From contig CAVVEV010000007.1 of NCBI GenBank assembly GCA_963747335.1, forward strand, positions 62,001 to 126,000: 64,000 nucleotides of DNA. The letters are read 5' to 3'. This DNA is from Prado023 sp963747335 (GTDB lineage Bacteria > Actinomycetota > Actinomycetes > S36-B12 > CAIYMF01). The position numbers were made by a program, and so were the translations under genes. Position 1 is the first letter of the stretch, and every line of letters starts with the position of its first letter. Below the pieces are notes generated by a model. The model was not told the origin of the DNA and ran no database searches. It was given only the letters and a program-made list of their open reading frames with translations. Shown piece after piece: positions 27,045 through 35,532 of this stretch.

Positions 27045-27410
27045 GTGGACTTCCTCGACAGTGAGCTCGACCCCGACCTCGCCGGCCGGCTTCGCCCTGC
27101 CGGGACCGCCCCCGACGGGCGCCCGCTGGTCACGGCTGTGGCCCAGGACGCCGACACCGGGCGGGTCCTGATGGTGGCCTGGATGGATGCCCAGGCCCTG
27201 GCAAGGACCCTGGCCACCCGGGTCGCCACGTACTACTCGCGCTCCCGACAGGAGCTCTGGGTCAAGGGCGCGACCTCGGGCAACACACAGCAGGTGCTCG
27301 GCGTGCAGCTCGATTGCGACGGGGACGCCGTCCTCCTGCGGGTGCGTCCCGCTGGGCCCGCATGCCACAGCGGCCTGGAGTCCTGCTTCGACACCCTGGA
27401 GATCGCATGA
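27045..27410 (+). CDS. hisI: Phosphoribosyl-AMP cyclohydrolase
   Basis: A 121-residue zinc enzyme opening the PR-AMP ring in histidine synthesis, without the HisE domain. WVKGATSGNTQQVLGVQLDC and DCDGDAVLL carry metal ligands, and GPACHSGLESCF the zinc cysteines. GTG 27045 is chosen for its -10 spacing and because MDFLDSELDPDLAGRL aligns as the N-terminus; a GTG at 27015 would add ten residues. The stop overlaps the trpE ATG, joining his and trp genes in one transcript. Confidence 0.95.
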   Translation: MDFLDSELDPDLAGRLRPAGTAPDGRPLVTAVAQDADTGRVLMVAWMDAQALARTLATRVATYYSRSRQELWVKGATSGNTQQVLGVQLDCDGDAVLLRVRPAGPACHSGLESCFDTLEIA

Positions 27411-28978
27411 CCACCGCCACGCCCGACCTCGCGGGGTTCCGCGATCTGGCCCGCTCCCGCCGGGTGATCCCGGTGGTCCGGCGCCTCCTGGCCGACGGGG
27501 ACACGCCGGTGGGCCTCTACCGGAAGCTGGCCGGCGAGCGTCCGGGGACGTTCCTTCTCGAGTCCGCCGAGCACGGGCGGGTGTGGTCGCGCTACTCGTT
27601 CATCGGCGTGCAGGCCGCAGCCATGCTCTCCGAGGTCGACGGCCAGGCCACGTGGCGTGGCCGGGCGCCCGTCGGGGTGCCCACCACGGGCAACCCGCTG
27701 GAGGCGATGCACGACACCCTGGCGCTGCTGCACACCGATGCACTGGACAACGACGGGCTCCCGCCGCTGACCGGCGGCCTCGTCGGGATGATCGGCTACG
27801 ACGCCGTCCGGCGCTGGGAGCGGCTGCCCGATGCCAACCCCGACGAGCTGCGCCTGCCCGAGGTCGCGATGCTCCTGGCGATCGACCTGGCCGTGCTCGA
27901 CCACTGGGACGGAACAGTGCTGCTGATCGCCAACGCGGTCAACTACGACGCGACCGACGAGCGGGTGGCCGAGGCGTGGGCCGATGCAGTCGGTCGCCTC
28001 GACGCGATGGAGGCCGCCCTGGCCGCGCCGAGCCCGGCGTCGGCTGTGTCCCTGGATGCGGTCCCGGGCCCGCCCGGCGTGGTCCCGCGCACCCGGCCCG
28101 AGGACTACATGGCCGGCGTCGAGGTGGCCAAGGAGCACATCCGTGCCGGTGATGCGTTCCAGATCGTGCTGTCGCAGCGGTTCGATCGCCCGACGACGGC
28201 CAGCGCGCTGGACATCTACCGGATGTTGCGCGTGAACAACCCGAGCCCCTACATGTACCTGTTCCGGTTCCCCGAGCCGGGATCCGGCGACGACCTCGGC
28301 GACCACGTGGCCTTCGACGTGGTGGGGTCCAGTCCCGAGGCACTCGTGAAGCTCACCGCGGGCCACGCGATGCTGCACCCGATCGCCGGGACCCGTCCGC
28401 GCGGCGCGACCCCGGAGGACGACGCGGCAATGGCCGACGAGCTGCTCGCCGACGAGAAGGAGCGCGCTGAGCACCTGATGCTCGTCGACCTCGGCCGCAA
28501 CGACCTCGGCCGCGTGTGCGCCCCGGGCAGCGTCGAGGTCGTGGACTTCATGTCCATCGAGAAGTACTCCCATGTCATGCACATCGTGTCCACCGTCACC
28601 GGTCGGCTGGCTGAGGGCCGCACTGCCTACGACCTGCTCGCCGCGACCTTCCCCGCCGGTACCCTGTCCGGGGCCCCGAAGCCCAGTGCGATGGCCATCA
28701 TCGACGACCTCGAGCCGGCCCGTCGCGGGCTGTACGGGGGAGCGGTGGGGTACCTGGACTTCGCCGGGAACATGGATGCTGCGATCGCCATCAGGACCGC
28801 GGTCCTGCGTGACGGGATCGCCCATGTCCAGGCCGGCGCCGGCCTCGTGGCCGACTCCGTGCCGGCCACCGAGCATGAGGAGTGCCGGAACAAGGCAGCG
28901 GCGGTGCTCGCCGCGATCACGATGGCCGAGGGGTTGCGCCCTGCGGGCTCCCCGGGTGCCACAATGACCCATCACTGA
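27407..28978 (+). CDS. trpE: Anthranilate synthase component I
   Basis: A 523-residue chorismate-utilising enzyme, first step of tryptophan synthesis. The N-terminal LLES-type feedback element appears as FLLESAEHGRVWSRYSFIG. The chorismate-binding domain shows GDAFQIVLSQRF, NNPSPYMYLF, IAGTRPRGATPEDD, MLVDLGRNDLGRV, KYSHVMHIVSTV, FPAGTLSGAPK and VQAGAGLVADSVPATEHEE. The ATG overlaps the hisI stop. No trpG is in the window, so the amidotransferase subunit must be encoded elsewhere. Confidence 0.96.
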   Translation: MTTATPDLAGFRDLARSRRVIPVVRRLLADGDTPVGLYRKLAGERPGTFLLESAEHGRVWSRYSFIGVQAAAMLSEVDGQATWRGRAPVGVPTTGNPLEAMHDTLALLHTDALDNDGLPPLTGGLVGMIGYDAVRRWERLPDANPDELRLPEVAMLLAIDLAVLDHWDGTVLLIANAVNYDATDERVAEAWADAVGRLDAMEAALAAPSPASAVSLDAVPGPPGVVPRTRPEDYMAGVEVAKEHIRAGDAFQIVLSQRFDRPTTASALDIYRMLRVNNPSPYMYLFRFPEPGSGDDLGDHVAFDVVGSSPEALVKLTAGHAMLHPIAGTRPRGATPEDDAAMADELLADEKERAEHLMLVDLGRNDLGRVCAPGSVEVVDFMSIEKYSHVMHIVSTVTGRLAEGRTAYDLLAATFPAGTLSGAPKPSAMAIIDDLEPARRGLYGGAVGYLDFAGNMDAAIAIRTAVLRDGIAHVQAGAGLVADSVPATEHEECRNKAAAVLAAITMAEGLRPAGSPGATMTHH

Positions 28979-28993
28979 CCAGCGAGGAGTGTC

Positions 28994-29197
28994 ATGAGCA
29001 CCGAGCACGACAACCACGGGCGCACGCCGGCCAACTGGACCGGCGCGACCATCATCACCATCGCCTTCATCGTCGGCACGCTCGGTGTCGTGATCGCCCA
29101 GCCACTCGTGTTCTGGCTCGGCGTCCTGCTGATCCCGGTCGGCCTGGTGGTGTGGAAGGTCATGGCCGGCATGGAGTCCAGCTCCGACGCGGGCTGA
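28994..29197 (+). CDS. HGxxPAAW-type small membrane protein
   Basis: A 67-residue protein with the N-terminal motif HGRTPANWTG and two hydrophobic segments (about 18-38 and 41-58). Proteins with this motif are conserved in Actinomycetes between trpE and trpC; their role is unknown, perhaps linked to tryptophan synthesis by position only. Shine-Dalgarno gaggag lies 5-6 nt before the ATG. Confidence 0.88.
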   Translation: MSTEHDNHGRTPANWTGATIITIAFIVGTLGVVIAQPLVFWLGVLLIPVGLVVWKVMAGMESSSDAG

Positions 29198-29255
29198 CCA
29201 GATCCGAACATCCCCTCGATCGGATCCGTACTGACTCAGGCGAGGATGGCCGACC

Positions 29256-29945
29256 ATGAGCGTCGAGAACCGCGGGCTGGTGCTCGTCGCTGAGGACGAG
29301 AAGTCCATCGCCGACCTGATCGGGATGTACCTGCGCCGTGACGGCTTCGGCGTCCACGCGGTCGCGACCGGTCCGGAGGCCCTTGCGGCTGCCCGCAGGC
29401 TGCACCCGGTGGCGATGATCCTCGATGTGGGACTGCCCGGAGTCGACGGCACGGAGGTCTGCAGGACGCTGCGCGCCGAGGGTGACACCGTGCCGATCCT
29501 GTTCTGCACCGCGCGCGACGACGAGATCGACCGGGTCCTCGGCCTGGAGATGGGTGGCGACGACTACATCACCAAGCCGTTCAGCCCCCGCGAGGTGGTG
29601 GCCCGCGTCAAGGCGGTCCTGCGCCGGACCGGCGGACCGATCGATGCCGAGGACCGGTCGCTGGTGCTCGGCGAGGTCGAGCTCAACCGTGCCCGCCACC
29701 GGGTGACGGTCTCCGGCGACCCCGTCGACCTCACCGCCACGGAGTTCGACCTCCTCGCGTACCTGATGGCCCGCCCCGGCCGGGTGGTGACCCGTGACCA
29801 GCTGCTGTCCGCGGTCTGGGGCTACTCGGCGGCGGCCGGCACCCGGACGGTGGACGTCCACGTCGCCCAGGTCCGGGCGAAGCTCGGCGACGCCAGCCCG
29901 ATCCGCACGGTCCGCGGCGTGGGGTACAGCGCGGACGAGGGATGA
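29256..29945 (+). CDS. OmpR/PhoB-type response regulator
   Basis: A 229-residue regulator. The receiver domain has the acidic pocket (AEDE), phospho-acceptor Asp57 in MILDVGLPGVDG and the switch lysine in YITKPFSPREV. The C-terminal winged helix contains DLTATEFDLLAYLM, GRVVTRDQLLSAVWGY and RTVDVHVAQVRAKLGD, ending IRTVRGVGYSADEG. The next gene, overlapping by 4 nt, is its histidine kinase. The pair lies inside the trp region; the signal and targets are unknown. Confidence 0.95.
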   Translation: MSVENRGLVLVAEDEKSIADLIGMYLRRDGFGVHAVATGPEALAAARRLHPVAMILDVGLPGVDGTEVCRTLRAEGDTVPILFCTARDDEIDRVLGLEMGGDDYITKPFSPREVVARVKAVLRRTGGPIDAEDRSLVLGEVELNRARHRVTVSGDPVDLTATEFDLLAYLMARPGRVVTRDQLLSAVWGYSAAAGTRTVDVHVAQVRAKLGDASPIRTVRGVGYSADEG

Positions 29946-31393
29946 AGCGCACCAGTCTCTCGCGCCGGCTTCCTCTGCTGATGGCCGGCGTGGCCGCCAT
30001 CGCGGTGCTCCTCGGGGCGCTCGTCGCCTGGCCGCTGCTGCGTGCCGCCGCGGACAGCACGGCCCAGCGGACGCTGTCACGAACCGCGGACCTGACCGCC
30101 GAGCTGCTGCAGCGCACGTACGCCGGGGACCTTGCCGGTGGGCCGCGAGGGGTGAGCACCCGCCTCGAGGCGCTTCTGGCACCCCAGCAGGTGACTGCGT
30201 ACCTGGTGGCACCGACCTCCACTGTGGACCCGCCCCTGCGTGCATCCGACGTCGGGGTCGTCACCAGCGGCGGTGACGTGTCCGACCGGCGCTCTGGGGG
30301 CACGGGGGCCAGTTACGTCGAGGGCCGGCCGGTCACCGACGACATCGGGGTCCTGCTCGTGCAGCCCGCCGCGGTGGCCCGTGACCTGAGCATGCCCGCT
30401 CTCGGGCGACTGGCCCTGGCGCTGGCCCTGGGTCTCCTTGTCGCGGTCGCGATCGGCTACTGGGTGGCCCGGCGGCTGACCCGCCCACTGGTCCAGGCGG
30501 CCGCGGCGGCCAACGCGATGAGCTCGGGCCAGCGCGACGTCCGGATCGACCCCGAGGGCCCCAGCGAGGTGGCGGACATCGCCATCGCCCTCAACCGGTT
30601 GTCGGCCGCCCTCAACGAGAGCGAGGGCCGGCAGCGGGAGTTCTTCCTGACCGTCTCCCACGAGCTGCGCACGCCCCTGACCTCCGTCAAGGGCTACGCC
30701 GAGGCCCTGGCCGACGGGGTCGTGCCACCGGAGGACGTGCCGGCAGTGGCAGGCGTCGTCCGCTCGGAGGCCGACCACCTCGACCGTCTCGTGGCTGACC
30801 TGCTGGATCTCGCCCGGCTGGGAGCGGTGGATGTCGCCGTCGAGCCCGTCGATCTCGACCTCGCGGACCTGGGTGCCGACGCGGCGTCGGTCTGGGCCGA
30901 CCGCGCTGCCCGGTCCGGCGTGAGGTTCGTCGACGAGGTGGTGGGCACCCCGCACCTCGTGCGCACGGACCCGGTCCGGGTCCGCCAGATCATCGACAAC
31001 CTGATGGAGAACGCGCTGCGCGTCACCGGGGAGGGGGCGCCGGTGGTGCTGCGGATGTCCGCCGGACCCGCACCGGGGGAGTTCCTGGTCGAGGTGCGCG
31101 ACGGCGGACCCGGGCTCACCGACGACGACCTCGTCGTGGCCTTCGAGCCCGGGGAGCTGCATGCCCGGTACCACGGCATCCGCAAGGTCGGGTCCGGCGT
31201 GGGACTCGCGCTGGTCGCTCGCCTGGCGCAGCGACTGGGTGGGCGGGCGCACGCGGGCTCCGCGCCCGAGGGCGGTGCCGCGTTCCTGGTGGTCCTGCCC
31301 GACGTGCCCCCGGCACCGGCCTCCCCCGAGGTCAGCCGGCCGAGGACCCCAGCCAGGGAACCGCGAGGCGCAGGACCCACCAACCCAGGGTGA
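29942..31393 (+). CDS. Sensor histidine kinase
   Basis: A 483-residue membrane kinase. TM1 spans about residues 11-34 and TM2 about 155-177, enclosing a ~120-residue extracytoplasmic sensor of unknown fold. A HAMP linker follows (ARRLTRPLVQAAAAANAM). The phospho-acceptor His240 is in VSHELRTPLTSVKGYAEAL; the ATPase domain has IIDNLMENALRV (N), RDGGPGL (G1) and GSGVGLALVARLAQRLGGR (G2). The Ala/Pro-rich tail overlaps the convergent DUF2752 gene by 62 nt. Confidence 0.94.
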   Translation: MKRTSLSRRLPLLMAGVAAIAVLLGALVAWPLLRAAADSTAQRTLSRTADLTAELLQRTYAGDLAGGPRGVSTRLEALLAPQQVTAYLVAPTSTVDPPLRASDVGVVTSGGDVSDRRSGGTGASYVEGRPVTDDIGVLLVQPAAVARDLSMPALGRLALALALGLLVAVAIGYWVARRLTRPLVQAAAAANAMSSGQRDVRIDPEGPSEVADIAIALNRLSAALNESEGRQREFFLTVSHELRTPLTSVKGYAEALADGVVPPEDVPAVAGVVRSEADHLDRLVADLLDLARLGAVDVAVEPVDLDLADLGADAASVWADRAARSGVRFVDEVVGTPHLVRTDPVRVRQIIDNLMENALRVTGEGAPVVLRMSAGPAPGEFLVEVRDGGPGLTDDDLVVAFEPGELHARYHGIRKVGSGVGLALVARLAQRLGGRAHAGSAPEGGAAFLVVLPDVPPAPASPEVSRPRTPAREPRGAGPTNPG

Positions 31394-31751
31394 TGCCCAT
31401 CAGCACCAGCACCGTCCGGTTGGCGATCACCGGCGCGGGCAGCCCCCGCCACGAGCGTGCGGCCCAGATCCCCCAGGCGAGGACGGCCAGGGGGAGGATC
31501 ACCAGGACGAACAGGGCGTTGTGATCCAGGGCCGCGACCAGGTCTCCCCTGGCGAGGCTGGCGGCCGACCGGGTCGCCCCGCAGAACGGGCAGTCCAGGC
31601 CGGTCAGGGTGCGCCAGGGGCAGGGGGTGGGACCGTTGTCCCCGAGCTGCAGGGCACGTGCGGTGAACCAGGCAACACCGACACCGGCCAGGACGACCGC
31701 CGGTCCGAGCAGGCTGCGCTCCCGCAGGGCGCTGCTCGTCGGGGTGCTCAC
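31332..31751 (-). CDS. DUF2752 membrane protein
   Basis: A 139-residue protein with about three hydrophobic segments and the family motif CPWRTLTGLDCPFCGATRSA, an arrangement of three cysteines (CP, CPFCG) near the first helix, then LDHNALFVLVI. Function unknown. The GTG at 31751 fits the alignable start. It is antisense to the histidine kinase over its last 62 nt and divergent from trpC. A DUF2752 gene near trpC is usual in Streptomyces-type trp regions. Confidence 0.85.
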   Translation of the reverse strand: MSTPTSSALRERSLLGPAVVLAGVGVAWFTARALQLGDNGPTPCPWRTLTGLDCPFCGATRSAASLARGDLVAALDHNALFVLVILPLAVLAWGIWAARSWRGLPAPVIANRTVLVLMGITLGWWVLRLAVPWLGSSAG

Positions 31752-31830
31752 GGGAGCAAGGGTAGCGCTGCGTGCGACGATCCGGGCGGGTTCCTGCCGG
31801 GGCGATTCGGTGGACCCGTCGGTCACTGCG

Positions 31831-31836
31831 TACCCT
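31831..31836 (+). promoter_or_regulatory. Candidate -10 box for trpCBA
   Basis: TACCCT lies about 36 nt before the trpC ATG in the divergent gap with the DUF2752 gene. No good -35 is visible. Confidence 0.3.
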
Positions 31837-31872
31837 CTCCACCAGGATCCCGGCCACGAGGTGGAGGCGCTC

Positions 31873-32685
31873 ATGACGGTTCTCGACGACATCCTCGTCG
31901 GCGTTCGCGCCGATGTCGCCGAGCGCATGGAACGCGTCCCGCTCGACGAGCTGAAGCGCCGCGCCCATGACGCACCGGCTGCGCGCGACGGCGTCACCGC
32001 CCTGCGCCGGGATGAGGGGATCACGGTCATCGCCGAGGTCAAGCGGTCCTCGCCGAGCAAGGGTGCTCTGGCGGCCATCGAGGACCCGGCGGCGCTGGCA
32101 CGCCAGTACGAGGCGGGTGGTGCGCACGCGATCTCGGTCCTCACCGAGGGCCGGCGCTTCGGTGGGTCGCTGGAGGATCTGGTGGCAGTCCGCCACGCCG
32201 TGGATGTCCCCGTCCTGCGCAAGGACTTCATCGTGTCGAGCTACCAGCTGTGGGAGGCCCGCGCGGCGGGGGCCGACCTCGTCCTGCTCATCGTCGCCGC
32301 GCTCAGCCAGGATGCCCTGGTCTCACTGCACGAGCGGGCCCAGTCGATCGGGCTTACGGTGCTCGTGGAGGTGCATGACGTGGATGAGGTTCCCCGGGCG
32401 CTGGACGCCGGAGCACGAGTCGTGGGTGTCAACGTGCGCGACCTGCGGACCCTGGCCGTGGATCGCGATCATTTCGCGCGGGTCGCCCCGCACATCCCCG
32501 ACGGGGTGGTGCGGGTGGCTGAGAGCGGCGTCCGCGGTCCGCACGACCTGATCTGCTACGCCAACGCGGGGGCTGACGCGGTGCTGGTGGGGGAGAGCCT
32601 GGTGACCGGCGGGGACCCACGCCAGGCGGTCCACGACCTGGTCACCGCCGGCGCCCACCCGGCGCTGCGCCACGGTCGCCCATGA
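31873..32685 (+). CDS. trpC: Indole-3-glycerol phosphate synthase
   Basis: A 270-residue TIM barrel converting CdRP to indole glycerol phosphate. ITVIAEVKRSSPSKGAL with the substrate lysine and serines, HAISVLTEGRRFGGSLEDL, VLRKDFIVSSYQLWEARA with the catalytic lysine, GLTVLVEVHDVDE and VVGVNVRDLRTLAVD are clear. It is monofunctional (no TrpF domain), consistent with PriA supplying the isomerase. Shine-Dalgarno gtggagg precedes the ATG and the stop overlaps trpB. Confidence 0.96.
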   Translation: MTVLDDILVGVRADVAERMERVPLDELKRRAHDAPAARDGVTALRRDEGITVIAEVKRSSPSKGALAAIEDPAALARQYEAGGAHAISVLTEGRRFGGSLEDLVAVRHAVDVPVLRKDFIVSSYQLWEARAAGADLVLLIVAALSQDALVSLHERAQSIGLTVLVEVHDVDEVPRALDAGARVVGVNVRDLRTLAVDRDHFARVAPHIPDGVVRVAESGVRGPHDLICYANAGADAVLVGESLVTGGDPRQAVHDLVTAGAHPALRHGRP

Positions 32686-33932
32686 CCGCCGACCTGACCA
32701 ACCTGGGCCTCATCCCGGGAACGGCGGCCACCCCGGACGCGACCGGGCACTTCGGAGTGTTCGGTGGGCGCTTCGTCCCCGAGGCCCTGGTCGCCGCGCT
32801 CGATGAGCTGGCCGCGGCCTACGCGGCGGCACGTGTCGATCCCGCGTTCCTCGCCGAGCTCGACCACCTGGCCCGGACCTACACCGGACGGCCGACCCCG
32901 ATCACGGAGGCCCCCCGGTTCGCCCGGGCGGGCGGGGTCAGCGCGCGGATCGTGCTCAAGCGCGAGGACTTGAACCACACGGGGTCGCACAAGATCAACA
33001 ACGTCCTGGGCCAGGCCCTGCTGACCGTGCGGATGGGCAAGCACCGGGTCATCGCCGAGACCGGGGCGGGCCAGCACGGCGTGGCCACCGCCACCGCCGC
33101 GGCCCTGATGGGCCTGGAGTGCGTGGTCTACATGGGCCTCGAGGACACCCGCCGACAGGCGCTGAACGTCGCCCGGATGAAGCTGCTGGGTGCCGAGGTG
33201 ATCCCCGTCACCACGGGGTCGCAGACCCTCAAGGATGCCGTCAACGAGGCGATGCGCGACTGGGTCACGAACGTCGCCGACACGCACTACCTGCTGGGCA
33301 CGGTAGCCGGACCGCACCCGTTCCCGCAGATGGTCCGCGACTTCCACCGGGTGATCGGCGTGGAGGCCCGCGCCCAGGTCCTGGCCGAGTACGGCCGGCT
33401 CCCCGACGTGATCGCCGCGTGCGTCGGGGGTGGGTCGAACGCCATCGGGATCTTCCACCCGTTCCTCGACGATGCCGGTGTGGCGCTGCACGGCTACGAG
33501 GCGGCTGGCGACGGCGTCGAGACCGGCCGGCATGCCGCCACCATCACGGGCGGGACGATCGGCGTGTTCCAGGGGACCCGCTCGTTCCTGCTCCAGGACG
33601 ATGAGGGCCAGACCGTCGAATCGCACTCGATCTCCGCCGGCCTGGACTATCCCGGCGTCGGACCCGAGCACTCCTACCTGGCCCAGACCGGGCGCGCCCA
33701 CTACCACCCCGTCACCGACGCCGAGGCCATGGACGCCCTTGCCCTGCTCTGCCGGACCGAGGGGATCATCCCGGCGATCGAGAGTGCCCACGCCCTGGCC
33801 GGTGCGCTGCGACTCGGCCGTGACCTCGGCCCCGACGGGATCATCCTGGTCAACCTGTCCGGGCGCGGGGACAAGGACGTGAGCACGGCGGCACGGTGGT
33901 TCGGGATCGACCTGGGGGAGGGGCAGGCGTGA
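32682..33932 (+). CDS. trpB: Tryptophan synthase beta chain
   Basis: A 416-residue PLP enzyme joining indole and serine. GRFVPEALVAALDEL, RPTPITEAPRFA, the PLP lysine in NHTGSHKINNVLGQALL, ETGAGQHGVATATAAALMG, the phosphate loop CVGGGSNAIGIF and SAGLDYPGVGPEH are conserved, and ESAHALA near the end as well. It is coupled to trpC upstream and trpA downstream by 4-nt overlaps. Confidence 0.97.
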   Translation: MTADLTNLGLIPGTAATPDATGHFGVFGGRFVPEALVAALDELAAAYAAARVDPAFLAELDHLARTYTGRPTPITEAPRFARAGGVSARIVLKREDLNHTGSHKINNVLGQALLTVRMGKHRVIAETGAGQHGVATATAAALMGLECVVYMGLEDTRRQALNVARMKLLGAEVIPVTTGSQTLKDAVNEAMRDWVTNVADTHYLLGTVAGPHPFPQMVRDFHRVIGVEARAQVLAEYGRLPDVIAACVGGGSNAIGIFHPFLDDAGVALHGYEAAGDGVETGRHAATITGGTIGVFQGTRSFLLQDDEGQTVESHSISAGLDYPGVGPEHSYLAQTGRAHYHPVTDAEAMDALALLCRTEGIIPAIESAHALAGALRLGRDLGPDGIILVNLSGRGDKDVSTAARWFGIDLGEGQA

Positions 33933-34729
33933 GCGCCCTGCATGAGGCCTTCGCCCGTGCGCGCAGCGAGGGTCGGGCTGCGCTCATCGGGTACCTGCCC
34001 AGCGGCTTCCCCACCCAGGAGCAGGGGGTCGCGCTGGCCACGGCCATGGTCGCCGCCGGCGTGGACATCGTCGAGGTCGGGCTGCCCTACTCCGACCCGC
34101 TCATGGACGGGCCCGTCATCCAGGAGGCGGTGCACCAGTCCCTGGTCTCCGGATCCACCCTCGCCCACGTGCTGGAGACAGTGGCGGCGGTGGCGGCGAC
34201 CGGCGCGCCGACCCTCGTGATGACCTACTGGAACCCCATCGAGCGGACCGGCGTCCAGGCCTTCGCCGAGCGGCTCAAGGGGGCCGGCGGAGTTGGCGTG
34301 ATCACCCCCGACATCACCCCCGAGGAGGCCGACGACTGGCTGGCCGCCACGCGGGCCGCAGGGCTGGACCGGGTGTTCCTGGTCGCGCCGTCGAGCAGCG
34401 CTGAGCGGATCGCGGCGGTCGCCGGCATCACCAGCGGCTTCGTCTACGCCGCCTCGCTCATGGGCGTCACGGGCGCCCGGGAGAGCGTCGGCTCCGGGGC
34501 ACGGGAGCTGGTCGCCCGCGTGCGCGCCGTCACTGACCTGCCGGTGGCCGTCGGGCTCGGGGTGTCCACCGGCGCGCAGGCCGCTGAGGTGGCCTCCTAC
34601 GCCGACGGCGTGATCGTGGGTTCGGCGTTCATCGCCCGGATCCTCGCGGCGCCGGATCACGACGCTGCCGTGGCCGCGGTCCGTGAACTGGCCGCTGAGC
34701 TCGCGGCCGGGGTGCGCCGCCCGGCCTAA
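33929..34729 (+). CDS. trpA: Tryptophan synthase alpha chain
   Basis: A 266-residue TIM barrel that cleaves indole glycerol phosphate and passes indole to TrpB. ALIGYLPSGFPTQEQ, the catalytic pair in DIVEVGLPYSDPLMDGPVIQ, MTYWNPIERTG, GVITPDITPEEADDW and VGLGVSTGAQAAEV are present. The GTG at 33929 overlaps the trpB stop (GTGA). It converges with VKOR, 7 nt between stops. Confidence 0.96.
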   Translation: MSALHEAFARARSEGRAALIGYLPSGFPTQEQGVALATAMVAAGVDIVEVGLPYSDPLMDGPVIQEAVHQSLVSGSTLAHVLETVAAVAATGAPTLVMTYWNPIERTGVQAFAERLKGAGGVGVITPDITPEEADDWLAATRAAGLDRVFLVAPSSSAERIAAVAGITSGFVYAASLMGVTGARESVGSGARELVARVRAVTDLPVAVGLGVSTGAQAAEVASYADGVIVGSAFIARILAAPDHDAAVAAVRELAAELAAGVRRPA

Positions 34730-34736
34730 CGCCGGC

Positions 34737-35364
34737 TCAGAGGTACTTGTAGATCATCATGCTGGCCACGACGGCCAGGATGATGACGACCGCGGCGGTA
34801 TCCAGGCCCGAGCCGCAGCGGGCGCTCGAGAACTCGCTGCGTGGCGGCCCCGAGATGGCCCTCGAGCACGTTGATCCGGGTGATCGCGGCGAAGGCCGCC
34901 AGCGTGGTCACGTAGAGCACCATGCAGTAGGGGCACAGGGCACCGATGACGGAGTAGGACTGCACGAACAGCCAGATCGCGAACACCAGGCCCAGCGTGA
35001 ACCCGACCTGGGCGCCCAGCATGAACCAGCGCGGGAACCGGACCCCACCGAGGGCGGCCACGGCGATCGTGATCATCACCGACTGGCTGATCAGGCCGAG
35101 GAATGCGTTGGGGAAGCCCAGGAGGTTGGCCTGCCAGCTCAGCCCGACGGTGGCGCACGAGATCGTCGAGGAGATGTTGCACGAGAGGTCGGCCAGGGGG
35201 TCCTCGGCCAGGCGGACTGCGTCGATGGACAGCTCCAAGGAGGCCAGCAGGCCGACCACCCCCGCCACCAGGATCACCACGAACGCCCCGGTGTGGTACC
35301 GGTCGCGGGCTGTCGGCAGCGGCTGCGCCGGCGTGCTGGGGACCTCGGTGGTGACGTGGGCCAT
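34737..35364 (-). CDS. Vitamin K epoxide reductase family protein, one +1 shift near the C-terminus
   Basis: A membrane quinone-linked oxidoreductase that reoxidises DsbA-like proteins. About five hydrophobic segments are seen. The loop cysteine pair lies in LSCNISSTISCATVG and the active CXXC in GALCPYCMVLYVTT. After RPLRLG the frame needs one base fewer (extra base near 34806 on the plus strand); the other frame gives the last helix TAAVVIILAVVASMMIYKYL and a stop at 34737. The continuing first frame is Arg-rich and unlike the family. It is divergent from the thioredoxin-fold gene at 35533, its likely substrate. Confidence 0.87.
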
Positions 35365-35502
35365 CGTGCGTCCTGCCTGTCCTGGGTCGTCGCGCGGCGC
35401 CCGGTCCGCGCCCGCGCTCCACCACGATGGTAGTTCAGCCCGGTCGGACGCGGGTTGGATCGCCGCCACGACACGGTGCGGGCTGGTGCCCGGCATTTCG
35501 GG

Positions 35503-35508
35503 TAATCT
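35503..35508 (+). promoter_or_regulatory. Candidate -10 box for the DsbA-lgt unit
   Basis: TAATCT, 25 nt before the ATG, in the 168-nt divergent gap with the VKOR gene. The Shine-Dalgarno ggagg lies just before the start. Confidence 0.4.
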
Positions 35509-35532
35509 GACCCTCGACTCACGGAGGTAGCG

